50,476 nt of DNA. It comes from Pelagibius sp. (lineage in GTDB: Bacteria; Pseudomonadota; Alphaproteobacteria; Kiloniellales; Kiloniellaceae). The notes below the pieces were generated by a model. It had not been told where the DNA came from, searched no databases, and saw only the letters and a list, made by a program, of their open reading frames with translations. The first letter of the stretch is position 1. Every line of letters begins with the position of its first letter. The stretch is from positions 1-50,476 of the forward strand of contig JANQMC010000057.1 of assembly GCA_028280305.1 (NCBI GenBank). The letters are read 5' to 3'. The position numbers and the translations under genes are program-made. Shown one piece after another: positions 8,768-18,358 of the stretch.

Positions 8768-9819
8768 GCGCCTATGAAACACTCCGACAGTCACCGGCCT
8801 TTGCCGCGCTGCGCGCCGCCTCCGTGCGTCTCGGCAGCAACCCGCTGCAGGTCCAGGGGCCCGGCGGCAATGCCTCCATAAAGGACGGCGGCGTCATGCT
8901 GGTGAAAGCCTCCGGCACCTGGCTGGCCGAGGCCGAGAACAAAGACATCATGGTGCCGGTCGATATCGCGGGCTTCCGCGCCGCCCTGCGCGCCGGCGAT
9001 CCGGCGGCGGAAGACAACGCCGCCTTCGTGCCGCAGGAAGAAAACCCGCTTGGCCTGCGGCCGTCCATTGAGACCTCGGTTCACGCGATCTTCGACTGGC
9101 CGGTGGTGATCCACACCCACTGCGTCGCCACCATCGCGACCGCGCTGCGCAAAGATGCGGCCGAGATCGTCACGCAACGCCTCGGTGATCTCGGCGCCGC
9201 CTTCGTGCCTTACGCCAAGCCGGGCCTCGACCTTGCTCGGGCGATCGACGCAGCCGCCACCGCGCAGACACGCATTCTCGTGCTTGGTAACCATGGGCTC
9301 GTCGTCGGTGCGGAGACAGCCGAGGAGGCGGAGACCCTGGCGCTGGAGGCGGCGCGGCGCCTGACCCCGAAGACAGCATCAAGGCCCGAGAGCCAAACCG
9401 AGTTGTCGACCTTTCTCGGCAACAGCGGCTGGCAGGCCGTCGACCACGCGGCAACCACCGCGATTGCCTTTGATGCGGCTTTACGGGCACGTATTGCGGG
9501 CGCGAGTTTCTATCCCGATCACGTTATCTTCCTGGGCCCGGGGATTCTGATTGCCGGCGAAGACGAGAGCGCTGCAGCAGCCATTGCACGGGCGCAAGAA
9601 GGGGCAGCCCAGAAGCTGATTGTCTTTCCCGGCCGTGGCGTCGCGATTCCGACGGATGCCTCGCCCGCCATGCAGGCCATGGCCCGTTGTCTCGGCGACG
9701 TTGCCGCCTGCCTCGACCCCTCGGCGGAGCTGATCCGCCTGACGCCCGAGCAGGAAGCCGAGTTGCTGAACTGGGATGCGGAAAAGTACCGCCAGGCGAT
9801 GAGTGCCGATACGGAGTAG
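8764..9819 (+). CDS. Class II aldolase/adducin family protein
   Basis: This protein of 351 residues carries an N-terminal class II aldolase domain: GPGGNASIKD (phosphate/substrate loop), IETSVH (catalytic Glu), VIHTHCVATIAT (zinc ligands His-x-His) and LGNHGLVV (third zinc His). The family cleaves ketose-1-phosphates to dihydroxyacetone phosphate plus an aldehyde, or performs related epimerase or decarboxylase reactions. The C-terminal 130 residues are an extension not present in FucA-type enzymes. The start at 8764 is chosen for its ATGA overlap with the dehydrogenase gene. As last gene of the operon it probably splits the oxidised polyol phosphate. Confidence 0.88.
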   Translation: MSAYETLRQSPAFAALRAASVRLGSNPLQVQGPGGNASIKDGGVMLVKASGTWLAEAENKDIMVPVDIAGFRAALRAGDPAAEDNAAFVPQEENPLGLRPSIETSVHAIFDWPVVIHTHCVATIATALRKDAAEIVTQRLGDLGAAFVPYAKPGLDLARAIDAAATAQTRILVLGNHGLVVGAETAEEAETLALEAARRLTPKTASRPESQTELSTFLGNSGWQAVDHAATTAIAFDAALRARIAGASFYPDHVIFLGPGILIAGEDESAAAAIARAQEGAAQKLIVFPGRGVAIPTDASPAMQAMARCLGDVAACLDPSAELIRLTPEQEAELLNWDAEKYRQAMSADTE

Positions 9820-9839
9820 CCTGCGCCTGGCAGCAAGGC

Positions 9840-10751
9840 TCACGAGATCGGCCGCTCTCCGTCGAACAGAGGGCGGTGATCGCGGAACAGCTTCAGCAAA
9901 CGGTCAACGACAGCGCGGATGCGTGCGGTCTGGCGCATGTCCTGATGCACCACCATCCAGGTCTCGCCCTGCAGCTCGGGAATCGGATCCCCGACCCGCA
10001 CCAGATCGGGTTCGCTGTCAGCGGCGTAGCATGACAGCAGGCCCAGGCCGGCGCCGCCCTTGACGGCATAGAGTTTCTCCGGCGGCGTGGAACAGCGCAC
10101 CCGCTGGCGCCCGCCTTTCAATTTGGCGGAGAGCCAGCGCGCCGTCGCCAGGTGCTGATGCGCCTCGTCATAGCCGACCCAGTCCCATTCCGCATAGCGG
10201 TCCGGCTCCAGATCGATCTCCCGCCCGGCGACATAGTGTCGGCTGCCGTAGACGGCTACTGCAGGTCGCGCCACACGCTGCGTCACCAGATCGCCCTGTT
10301 CCGGCAGTCGGTTGCGGAGGGCGATGTCAGCCTCGCGGCGTGAGAGGTTGGTGAATTCGAAGGAGGCGGCAAGCTCCAGTTCCAGCCCCGGCAGACCGTC
10401 AAGCAGCAAGGTCATCCGATTGCAGAGAAAGCGGCAGGCCGAAGAGCCGGCAGAGATGCGCACCGTGCCGCTGAGTTCTTCACTCACCGCACGGCTGCGG
10501 TCGATGGCCTCCGCCGCAGCGCCCATGGAGGCCGCCATCGGCAGCAGGGCTTCGGCGGCTGCCGTGGGCAGATAGCCTTTCGGCAGGCGATCGAACAGCC
10601 GTTTGTCGAGCGTCTCCTCCAAAGCCTGAATCCGGCGGCCGACCGTCGGCTGGCTCATCCCCAACCGGCGGGCCGCGGCCGAGAGGCTGCCGGTCTCCAC
10701 CAGGGCCAGAAAAACCCGGAGATCATCCCAGTTTGGCTGCGATCTATCCAT
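9840..10751 (-). CDS. LysR-family transcriptional regulator
   Basis: This 303-residue LysR-type regulator has an N-terminal winged helix-turn-helix at about residues 9-65 (VETGSLSAAARRLGMSQPTV) and a C-terminal periplasmic-binding-like effector domain. It converges on the aldolase gene (20 bases apart) and diverges from the DUF1127 gene. LysR genes often control the divergent neighbour, so DUF1127 is the more likely direct target than the polyol operon. The effector is unknown. Confidence 0.92.
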   Translation of the reverse strand: MDRSQPNWDDLRVFLALVETGSLSAAARRLGMSQPTVGRRIQALEETLDKRLFDRLPKGYLPTAAAEALLPMAASMGAAAEAIDRSRAVSEELSGTVRISAGSSACRFLCNRMTLLLDGLPGLELELAASFEFTNLSRREADIALRNRLPEQGDLVTQRVARPAVAVYGSRHYVAGREIDLEPDRYAEWDWVGYDEAHQHLATARWLSAKLKGGRQRVRCSTPPEKLYAVKGGAGLGLLSCYAADSEPDLVRVGDPIPELQGETWMVVHQDMRQTARIRAVVDRLLKLFRDHRPLFDGERPIS

Positions 10752-10843
10752 TTATGAATATTACAATACAATTATAGGCAATAGCCATTTATTTTTGAAT
10801 GCACAACTGTCTCCGCGTGGAAAACCGAACGACGGAGATGAAG
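10752..10843. promoter_or_regulatory. AT-rich divergent promoter region between LysR gene and DUF1127 gene
   Basis: This 92-base spacer is strikingly AT-rich in its first 50 bases (10752-10800), against a GC-rich background. It must hold the promoters of both flanking genes and probably the LysR operator. Several T-N11-A matches are possible, and none can be singled out by eye. Confidence 0.5.
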
Positions 10844-11005
10844 ATGTTGATGGCCCTTGGCATTCGCAGCAGGTGGATATGGCTGAGGCAGCTTCTGCAG
10901 TGGTGGCGTCCGCGCCGCAAATCACCCGCCGTCCTGCATGTACGAGAGCTGGGCAACCACCTTCAACGCGACATCGGGCTTGAGGATTGGCGCGACCGGT
11001 GTTGA
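10844..11005 (+). CDS. DUF1127 domain small protein
   Basis: This small basic protein of 53 residues has the DUF1127 layout: an amphipathic, Trp/Arg-rich N-terminal helix (LRQLLQWWRPRRK) and the conserved end HVRELGNHLQRDIGLEDW. Proteins of this family are widespread in alpha- and gammaproteobacteria, are often under 60 residues, and in some species affect phosphate, carbon or RNA-related regulation. GGAG at 10834-10837 lies 6 bases before the ATG at 10844, which decides the start; in-frame ATGs at 10799 and 10838 are less well placed. It is divergent from the LysR gene. Confidence 0.8.
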   Translation: MLMALGIRSRWIWLRQLLQWWRPRRKSPAVLHVRELGNHLQRDIGLEDWRDRC

Positions 11006-11032
11006 GGGATCGCGGCGCGCTGGCCCGTCTCT

Positions 11033-12088
11033 TCAGGGCTTGTCGTGGTAGTCGATGCTTTCCACCCGGTCGAGTCCGCGGCGCATGGTGTTTAGAATGA
11101 AGTCAGCGCGGCGTACAGGACCGCCGACACCGCTGCGGGGAAACTTTTCAGCCCAGGCATCCAGCTTCACCGAGGTGACGCAGAGCGCGCCGCCGACCTT
11201 GCTCTGATAGTCCGTTATCATCTGTTCCATGCGTTGGAATGAGTCCGCCGACATGTTGTCCCACATGTCTTCGGTGCGGGTACGGAACATGTCCAGCGTA
11301 TCGCCCACTTCGCCCACGACGGTCGCGATTTTGGTTTCGACAGCCGAGCAGGCCGATACCACCCCGCGTTCCTTGCCGAGGTTCTTGTCGGCTTTCAACT
11401 CGGCCAGCGCCTTCAGGAAAGCCTGCAGCTTGGCCTGAGAAGCATCGAGGCAGGATTGATAGTAGGCAAGGGAAAGATAGACATCGCCATAGTTCTCCAG
11501 GAACTTGGGAATATCGGTCACTTGCAGGTTCATCTGGTCCGCCAGCTTACCCAGATTGCGCTGCGCCGCCTCGGCATCCGGTGAGGCAAAAAGCTGGACC
11601 AGTTCCTTTAGCGACCGCTCTTTCTTGTCATCCTTGCCGAAAACCGCGCGCAACAGCGGGCGGGTGAAACTCGACATATGGGGCGTAACCTCATGCACCT
11701 TCGCATCGGAGAGGCGGAGGTCGTCGACATCGTCGACCTCGATGCCGAGACGGCGCAGTTCGACGCGCAGGCTGTAGACGTCATAGCTGGAGAGCTGGCT
11801 GAGATTTCTGATCAGCGGCAGGTCGCGCTGGTTGTCCGCGTCGAAGTGAAAAACCTTCGGCAGATCTTCCGGCGCCACCTGTCCGCTGCCGGACTGGCTG
11901 TCCGCGAAGAGTTCGACCACGCCTTCGAGGTGGGAGTTCTTGACCAGGCGCGCGCGCTTCAGGCCCGGGGTAACCAAAGGCAGGCCGGACAACGGCAGAA
12001 TGTGCAGCGAGTCTTTGGCGACAGCATCGTCTTCTTCGCTGATTGAAAGCATGCTTGCGGTCGGTACGGGATCCGGATTTCCAGACAC
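11033..12088 (-). CDS. Hypothetical protein, tandem paralogue A
   Basis: I do not recognise this 351-residue protein. It has no signal peptide, membrane segment or known catalytic motif. After a variable acidic start, a block beginning LPLSGLPLVTPGLKRARLVK is shared with the neighbour at 12370-13467, as are ELFADSQSGSGQ, LSQLSSYDVYSLRVELRRLG and NYGDVYLSLAYYQ. The second half (from about residue 180) looks largely helical and may form a coiled bundle. The start is a GTG with GAGGAG 10 bases upstream; an internal ATG at 12052 is an alternative. By eye about half the residues match the paralogue, so this is an old tandem duplication. Confidence 0.8.
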   Translation of the reverse strand: MSGNPDPVPTASMLSISEEDDAVAKDSLHILPLSGLPLVTPGLKRARLVKNSHLEGVVELFADSQSGSGQVAPEDLPKVFHFDADNQRDLPLIRNLSQLSSYDVYSLRVELRRLGIEVDDVDDLRLSDAKVHEVTPHMSSFTRPLLRAVFGKDDKKERSLKELVQLFASPDAEAAQRNLGKLADQMNLQVTDIPKFLENYGDVYLSLAYYQSCLDASQAKLQAFLKALAELKADKNLGKERGVVSACSAVETKIATVVGEVGDTLDMFRTRTEDMWDNMSADSFQRMEQMITDYQSKVGGALCVTSVKLDAWAEKFPRSGVGGPVRRADFILNTMRRGLDRVESIDYHDKP

Positions 12089-12369
12089 GCGGCTGAGCTC
12101 CTCTGCATCACGGCGCCGATGGGCCTCACTAGAATATCCATCTATACGCGTTATGTTTATTTTTCGCTAAATCCTTTTTCGCGAAAACCCCAGAGAAATG
12201 CTGGCCTCCATCCCTACCGCCCGGCCGGCGGTCGAGGCGCCGGCGCAGCGAGCGGCGGGACTCTTCTCGCATAGGCTGTCGTGGTGAAGCGGCACGCAGA
12301 AGGCTGGGAAGCGGACGGGAGGCTGAAGACAGGGCGGATCGCCTGCCATCGCGTTTCCAACCGCCCGGG
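12089..12369 (-). promoter_or_regulatory. Spacer between tandem paralogues with TTTTCGCGAAAA palindrome
   Basis: This 281-base gap holds an AT-rich patch at 12135-12190 upstream of paralogue A. It contains a perfect 12-base palindrome TTTTCGCGAAAA at 12176-12187 and a direct repeat TTTTTCGC at 12160-12167 and 12175-12182 (15-base period). This is a plausible operator/promoter for the separate transcription of paralogue A. No ORF with coding character was seen in the rest. Confidence 0.4.
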
Positions 12370-13467
12370 TTACTGTGCGTCTTCGTAGCGGATGTCCTGC
12401 ACCAGCTCGAGGCCGGGGCGCATGTTGGTCATCAGGAAGTCGGCGCGGCTCCAGGGACCGCCGCTTTCCTTCTGCGGGAACTGCTGGTTCCAGGCGTTCA
12501 TCTTCACGGTGATGATGCAAAGCGCGGCGCCGATGGCCGTCTGGTAGCCGATAATCATCGCCTCCATACGCCGGAAGGTTTCCTCCGACATCTTCTCCCA
12601 CATGTCGATGGTGCGGATGCGGAACATCTCCAGGATGTTGCCGAGTTCATGGACGATCCCGTTGATCTTGGTTTCCAGCATCTTGCAGGTTGCCATCAGA
12701 TTGGCAGCCTGTTTCAGGCTGGGGGTGCGCTGCATCTCTTCCATGGCCTGCAGGAAGCTCTGAATCTGCGGTTTGTTCTGATCCAGGCAGTATTGGTAGT
12801 AGGCCAGCGCCAGATAGACATCGCCATAGTCTTCGATGAACTTCGGAATCGCGGTCACTTCGATGCGCATTCTGTGGGACAGCCGCGCGAGATTTTCCTT
12901 TGCGACCGCCTTGTTCGGCGAAACAAAGAGGTTGATCAGATCCTTCAGGTCGCCCGGCTCCTGGGTCTCGCCGCCATAGACCGCGTGCAGCAGGGGCCGG
13001 GTGAAGGTGCGCATGTGCGGAACCAACTGGGTGCGCAGTTCCGGGGAAATCTGCAGCGCATCGACGTCCTCCACCTCCATGCCGAGTCGGCGCAGGGCGA
13101 CGCGGACCGTATAGACATCGTAGCTGTTGAGCTGGCTGAGGTGCTTGATCAGATCGAGGTCGGACTGATTGTGGGAATCGAAGTGATAGACCTCCGCCAG
13201 GCGGTCCGGCGAGATCTGTCCGCTGCCCGACTTTTCGTCAGAGAACAGCTCGACGACGCCCTCGAAGCGGGCGTTCTTGATCAGGCGCGCCTTGCGCAGG
13301 CCGGAGGTGACAAGCGGCAATCCCTCAAGCGGCAGCTTATGCAGCGTGTCTTTGTCAGGGGGCTCGACATCCAAAGGAATATCGGATCGAACCGGCGGCT
13401 TCGAATAGGATCTTAGATGAGATTGGGCGACCGAAGCGCTGCGCCCAGGCATGGCATTACCGACCAT
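12370..13467 (-). CDS. Hypothetical protein, tandem paralogue B
   Basis: This 365-residue cytoplasmic protein of unknown function is homologous over its length to the protein at 11033-12088. Shared blocks include LPLEGLPLVTSGLRKARLIK, GVVELFSDEKSGSGQ, QLNSYDVYTVRVALRRLG, EDYGDVYLALAYYQYCLD and an ending with RRMEAMIIGYQTAIGAALC. The second half is rich in long amphipathic helices. The ATG at 13467 follows GGTGAG at a suitable distance. It is the promoter-proximal member of the pair, with a long AT-rich leader upstream. No domain family could be named. Confidence 0.82.
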   Translation of the reverse strand: MVGNAMPGRSASVAQSHLRSYSKPPVRSDIPLDVEPPDKDTLHKLPLEGLPLVTSGLRKARLIKNARFEGVVELFSDEKSGSGQISPDRLAEVYHFDSHNQSDLDLIKHLSQLNSYDVYTVRVALRRLGMEVEDVDALQISPELRTQLVPHMRTFTRPLLHAVYGGETQEPGDLKDLINLFVSPNKAVAKENLARLSHRMRIEVTAIPKFIEDYGDVYLALAYYQYCLDQNKPQIQSFLQAMEEMQRTPSLKQAANLMATCKMLETKINGIVHELGNILEMFRIRTIDMWEKMSEETFRRMEAMIIGYQTAIGAALCIITVKMNAWNQQFPQKESGGPWSRADFLMTNMRPGLELVQDIRYEDAQ

Positions 13468-13819
13468 GAGGACTCACCCCCCCGATGATCCGTTGGACAC
13501 TGTCGGCAGATCGACAAAGCAACCCATACCACTCATCATTTCCACAGTTTTCAACTCTTTGCAGCTGGATGCCATTTTCGCGGGTAAATCATAATAAACA
13601 ATAAATCATCTTTTGCTGACATATCAATTAGCGATAATCGTTAAGATTGCAATTCGCTTTGAAGGTGAAAATCCAGAGGAAACTCGCCCCGAAAACCGAA
13701 AACAATCGTAAAAAACGAAACCTATCTGCATATCTCCCTCAAAGCGTGTTCCGCATGTCACGGCCCACCCCCCGGGTAATTGAAACTGCCGGTTTCTCCA
13801 GTACGCTGCCTTTCAATCC
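13468..13819. promoter_or_regulatory. AT-rich intergenic/promoter region upstream of paralogue B
   Basis: This 350-base non-coding stretch is markedly AT-rich at about 13540-13740. A near-perfect palindrome (TTAGCGATAATCGTTAA, one mismatched pair) lies at 13628-13644, and a short inverted repeat GAAAC/GTTTC at 13784-13798. It most likely holds the promoter and an operator for paralogue B. No convincing ORF is visible. Confidence 0.45.
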
Positions 13820-14092
13820 ATGATCCTGTTTAATCCTGGGGGTGGAATCGCCAAGGAATCGGGCGCGACGGGAGAGGGCCCGGCCAAGCAGCAAGGCCAA
13901 TCAGAACCCTCTGGACGGCATCGAGGATGCCCGCCTCGCCGCCGCCGAATCTTGGCGGCTTTCGCCAACATGGACGCTGCCGAGAAGCACCAGCTTCTGG
14001 AGATGGTCAGGGATATCGCCAGTATCGAAGGGGGCGGCCTCTCCTACAGCCAGTTGGACGCACTGGAACGCTTGCGGCGGCAACGCGCCTAG
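13820..14092 (+). CDS. Possible small ORF, perhaps frameshifted (low confidence)
   Basis: The frame encodes up to 90 residues. Its last 41 (from the ATG at 13970, MDAAEKHQLLEMVRDIAS...) look like a real charged, helical protein. The first half of this frame (proline/arginine-rich) does not, whereas the overlapping frame starting at 13842 reads NQNPLDGIEDARLAAAESW, which looks more protein-like. One reading is a single small gene broken by a frameshift near 13955. No family is recognised. Confidence 0.3.
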   Translation: MILFNPGGGIAKESGATGEGPAKQQGQSEPSGRHRGCPPRRRRILAAFANMDAAEKHQLLEMVRDIASIEGGGLSYSQLDALERLRRQRA

Positions 14093-14276
14093 AGCAGGTC
14101 CGGGTTGCGGCTGCCGGTCTCCTATTAACCCCTGGCCATCGCTTTTGGGACCTCCTAAGGTTGCCGATGCCTGACTCGGCTCGACCCTTTCTGGAAGGGA
14201 AAGAGCCCAGGAAGCGGGAGGCAAAGAGGGTGGACCAGGCGACAGGCTTCTTTCGGCCGCGGGCAGCCAAGACAAC

Positions 14277-15987
14277 ATGACCGGCGTCGAAGCGCAGTCT
14301 GCGGCAACGCGCGCAATGGCGACGGCAAAGAATGAATGGTGGCGCGGCGCGGTCATCTATCAGATCTATCCGCGCAGTTTTCACGATGCCAGCGGCGACG
14401 GCCTGGGCGATCTCGCGGGCATTTCCGAAAAGCTGGACTACGTCGCATCCCTTGGCGTCGACGCGATCTGGATTTCACCCTTCTACAAGTCGCCGATGCG
14501 CGACTTCGGCTACGACGTCGCCGACTACCGGGCCGTCGATCCGATCTTCGGCACTCTCGACGACTTTCAGCACCTGCTGGAAAAAGCCCACAGGCTGAGT
14601 CTCAAAGTCCTGATCGACCTGGTGCTCAGCCACACTTCCGACGAACACGACTGGTTTACGCAAAGCCGGCAGAGCCGCGATAATGCCAAGGCCGACTGGT
14701 ATGTCTGGGCCGACCCGAAGACCGACGGCACGCCGCCCAACAACTGGTTGTCGATCTTCGGCGGCGGCGCCTGGGCCTGGGAGCCGCGGCGCCGGCAATA
14801 CTACCTGCACAACTTCCTGACCTGTCAGCCGGATCTGAACCTGCACAACAAGGCGGTGCAGGACCAACTGCTGTCGGACGCGGCCTTCTGGCTCGACATG
14901 GGCGTCGACGGCTTCCGCCTGGATGCCGTCAACTTCTGCACCCACGACCCTCAGCTGCGCGATAACCCGCCGCTGAAGCCGGGGGAACGGCCGACCGATG
15001 GCGTGCCGCTGGACAACCCCTATGCCTATCAGCGTCATCTCTATGACAAGACCCAGCCGGAAACCGTCCACTTCCTGAAACGCCTGCGCGCCCTGACCGA
15101 CCGCTACAACGCAAGGGCCACCATGGGGGAAGTCAGCGGCGACGACTCCCTGACCATCGCCGCCGACTACACGCGCAGCGGCGACCGCCTGAACATGGCC
15201 TACACCTTCAACCTGCTGACCCAGACTTTCACCGCCGAGCACCTGCGCGACGTGGTCGAGGAAATGGAAGCGCAGATCGACGACGGCTGGGCGAGCTGGG
15301 CGTTCAGCAACCACGACGTCGCCCGGGCGGTGTCGCGTTGGGGCAACCCCGGCGACGGCGAATTCGCCCGCCTGCTGATGGCCCTGCTGTTCAGCCTGCG
15401 GGGCACCGCCTGCCTCTACCAGGGTGAGGAACTCGGCCTTGCCGAGGCCGAGGTGCCTTTCGAGCGCCTGCAGGACCCTTACGGCAAGGCTTTCTGGCCG
15501 GAATACAAAGGGCGCGACGGCTGCCGCACGCCGATGCCCTGGCAAGGATCGGCCGATCATGCCGGCTTCTCCACGGCGGAGCCCTGGTTGCCGGTCGACC
15601 CCAGTCACCTGGAACTCGCCGTCGACCGGCAGGACCACCTGCCGGGGTCGCTGCTCAACGCCTATCGCGGTTTCCTCCACTGGCGCCGGACGCAGCCGGC
15701 GCTGCGTTTTGGCAGCCTGACGGTCAAGGAGTCCGAAGCGCCGCTTCTGATTTTCGAGCGCCGCTGCCCGGAACAGAAAATGCTGGCGGTCTTCAACTGC
15801 GGGCCCGAACCAAGGGACCTGCAACTGGAAGACAGTCAGGACCTGAAAGCCCTCGACGGACACGGCTTTACCGCCGCCTTGGAGAACGGGACACTGCGCC
15901 TGCCGCGCTATGGCGTTTTCTTCGGCGGCATGAATAATGAAGTACAACAAGAAGTTTCCGGTAACGGAATTGAGGGAGGAACAAACC

Positions 15988-15995
<8 letters not shown>
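14277..15995 (+). CDS. GH13 alpha-glucosidase (AglA/oligo-1,6-glucosidase type)
   Basis: This 572-residue glycoside hydrolase of family 13 hydrolyses alpha-glucosidic bonds of small oligosaccharides in the cytoplasm. Domain A begins at GAVIYQIYPRSFHDASGDGLGDL (split about residues 25-46). The catalytic nucleophile is the Asp of GVDGFRLDAVN, the acid/base the Glu of MGEVSGDD, and the third Asp sits in FSNHDVARA. Domain C follows from about residue 500. No signal peptide is present. The gene overlaps the start of the following ATPase gene by 8 bases, recalling the aglA-aglK junction of rhizobial alpha-glucoside operons. An alternative start is the ATG at 14316. Confidence 0.92.
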
Positions 15996-17071
<1,076 letters not shown>

Positions 17072-17079
<8 letters not shown>

Positions 17080-17102
17080 GACTTATTACCCTGTAAGACT
17101 TA
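17072..17102. repeat. 17-bp tandem duplication across two convergent stop codons
   Basis: CCCTGTAAGACTTA occurs at 17072-17085 and again at 17089-17102. The first copy contains the TAA stop of the AglK-like ATPase; the second supplies the stop (reverse-strand TAA at 17100-17102) of the convergent hypothetical gene. Confidence 0.85.
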
Positions 17103-17687
17103 CAGCCGGTCGGGCGCCGCAATCACGTCCAGGCGACGGCGCAGCGACGCAAAGCGCACGTCCTGACTGCGCAGGTCTTCGGGAATCGCCAGCAGCAGCT
17201 CTGCAGCTTGATTCTCATGCCTCAAATGAAGATGCGCCTCGATGCGGGCGATCATCAGATCGGTCAGGTGGCTGCGATGCCGCGCCTCTTCCAACCAGGG
17301 CAGCGCGGCATCGAGAAACCGCAACACCTCTTCATAGCGTGACAGGCTGCGCAGGGCGGTGATCACGAAGTGTGCGGAGCGGCCGGCGGTATTCACGTAG
17401 ACCTGGGCCGGCCCGGCGCCGTGATTGCCGTAGAGATGGCGGCAGACGTGATAACAGGCCGTCGCCAGGGAGAGGCAGAGTTCCGGGTCGCGGTCGCCGA
17501 CATGATCGGCCGTGACCTGATCGAGACCGACCACCGCGATGCTGGGTTCGTCCGATGCGGCAAGCTGGATCGCCACGTCGCGCGCCATGGTCGGCGGCAT
17601 CGCCGCGAGGGTCGCCTGGCGGTCACTCGGCGAGCCTTCGGTGAAAGCCCTGATGATCTCGTCGGTTCTTGGCCCCATGCCCGTCAC
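17100..17687 (-). CDS. Hypothetical protein, helical repeat-like
   Basis: This 195-residue protein of unknown function has no signal peptide or membrane segment. Its composition is strongly helical with leucine/alanine periodicity resembling TPR- or HEAT-like repeats, for example SRYEEVLRFLDAALPWLEEA and IEAHLHLRHENQAAELLLAI. The early segment MARDVAIQLAASDEPSIAV is reminiscent of DUF2336 proteins such as the one encoded at 21505, but similarity does not clearly extend further. It converges on the AglK-like ATPase gene with 20 bases between the stops. Confidence 0.65.
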   Translation of the reverse strand: MTGMGPRTDEIIRAFTEGSPSDRQATLAAMPPTMARDVAIQLAASDEPSIAVVGLDQVTADHVGDRDPELCLSLATACYHVCRHLYGNHGAGPAQVYVNTAGRSAHFVITALRSLSRYEEVLRFLDAALPWLEEARHRSHLTDLMIARIEAHLHLRHENQAAELLLAIPEDLRSQDVRFASLRRRLDVIAAPDRL

Positions 17688-17941
17688 CCCCTGCCCCCGT
17701 TACACCCTGCCTGCGACTTCCGCTTTTCCATGATTGTCGGCACCGTTTCGGCGCCCTTCGAAGCAATCCTGGGTCGATGCGCTCCGGTGGCCCGGATCAC
17801 AACGCCGACGGCAGCACCCCCGCTTGCCCGGGCCCGGAGGATCTACAAGGCAAGAGTATGAAAAGCAGTACCGCCCGGGGCAATCGCGCCGTAGGGGTAG
17901 CCCCTTTGGGGGTGAGGGAACGCAGCGAGAGTCCGACCGCG
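17688..17941. other. Intergenic region without recognised feature
   Basis: This 254-base gap lies between the hypothetical gene at 17100 and the cytochrome gene, both on the minus strand. It contains a G/C-rich segment with an inverted repeat AGGGGT/ACCCC-like around 17890-17920 that could end transcription of the cytochrome operon. No ORF was trusted here. Confidence 0.35.
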
Positions 17942-18358
17942 CTAGGGCTTGGCCGACGGGAATCCGGGCACGGCTTGCAGACCGCCGGGCTGAACATGAG
18001 CCGGGCGGTGGTCGGTCCCGAAGTGCGTGCTAAGATAGGTCAGGATCACCTCGCGCTCGTCGGGCTCCAGCGGTTCCATCTCCTGCTCTTCGACCATCCA
18101 GTCGAGCGTTTCGTCCCAATCGCTGCGCGACAATCCTTGCTGGGTGACCAGGCGCAGGGAATGACAGGCGCCACAGAGATAGCCCGTCTCATCGCGGCCC
18201 GGCCCTTCGGGCCAGGTACTGCCGAAGGGATCGTCTTCCCCCCGCGCGGTCGTAGCCAGCAGGAGCGAGACCAGGATCGCGCTGCACATCCCAACGCTGC
18301 GGCCAAAGCCGCCAAGCGTTCGGCTTCGCCGGGGATCACCCCATGAAAGGCTTCTCAT
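17942..18358 (-). CDS. Small periplasmic cytochrome c, sulfite dehydrogenase electron acceptor subunit (SorB-like)
   Basis: This 138-residue protein has an N-terminal signal/anchor (MCSAILVSLLLATTARG) and a single haem c site CGACH at about residues 62-66. A Met-rich segment (MVEEQEMEPLEP) could give the axial ligand. Its ATG overlaps the stop of the sulfite dehydrogenase gene by 4 bases, so the two proteins are probably made together as a SorAB-type pair, with this subunit passing electrons from the molybdenum centre to a respiratory cytochrome. The mono-haem layout fits SorB better than the di-haem SoxD. Confidence 0.82.
   Translation of the reverse strand: MRSLSWGDPRRSRTLGGFGRSVGMCSAILVSLLLATTARGEDDPFGSTWPEGPGRDETGYLCGACHSLRLVTQQGLSRSDWDETLDWMVEEQEMEPLEPDEREVILTYLSTHFGTDHRPAHVQPGGLQAVPGFPSAKP

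Noticed and set aside
12167..12601. Minus-strand 144-residue ORF overlapping paralogue B
   Set aside because: It is an out-of-frame shadow with arginine/proline-rich composition and no ribosome site.
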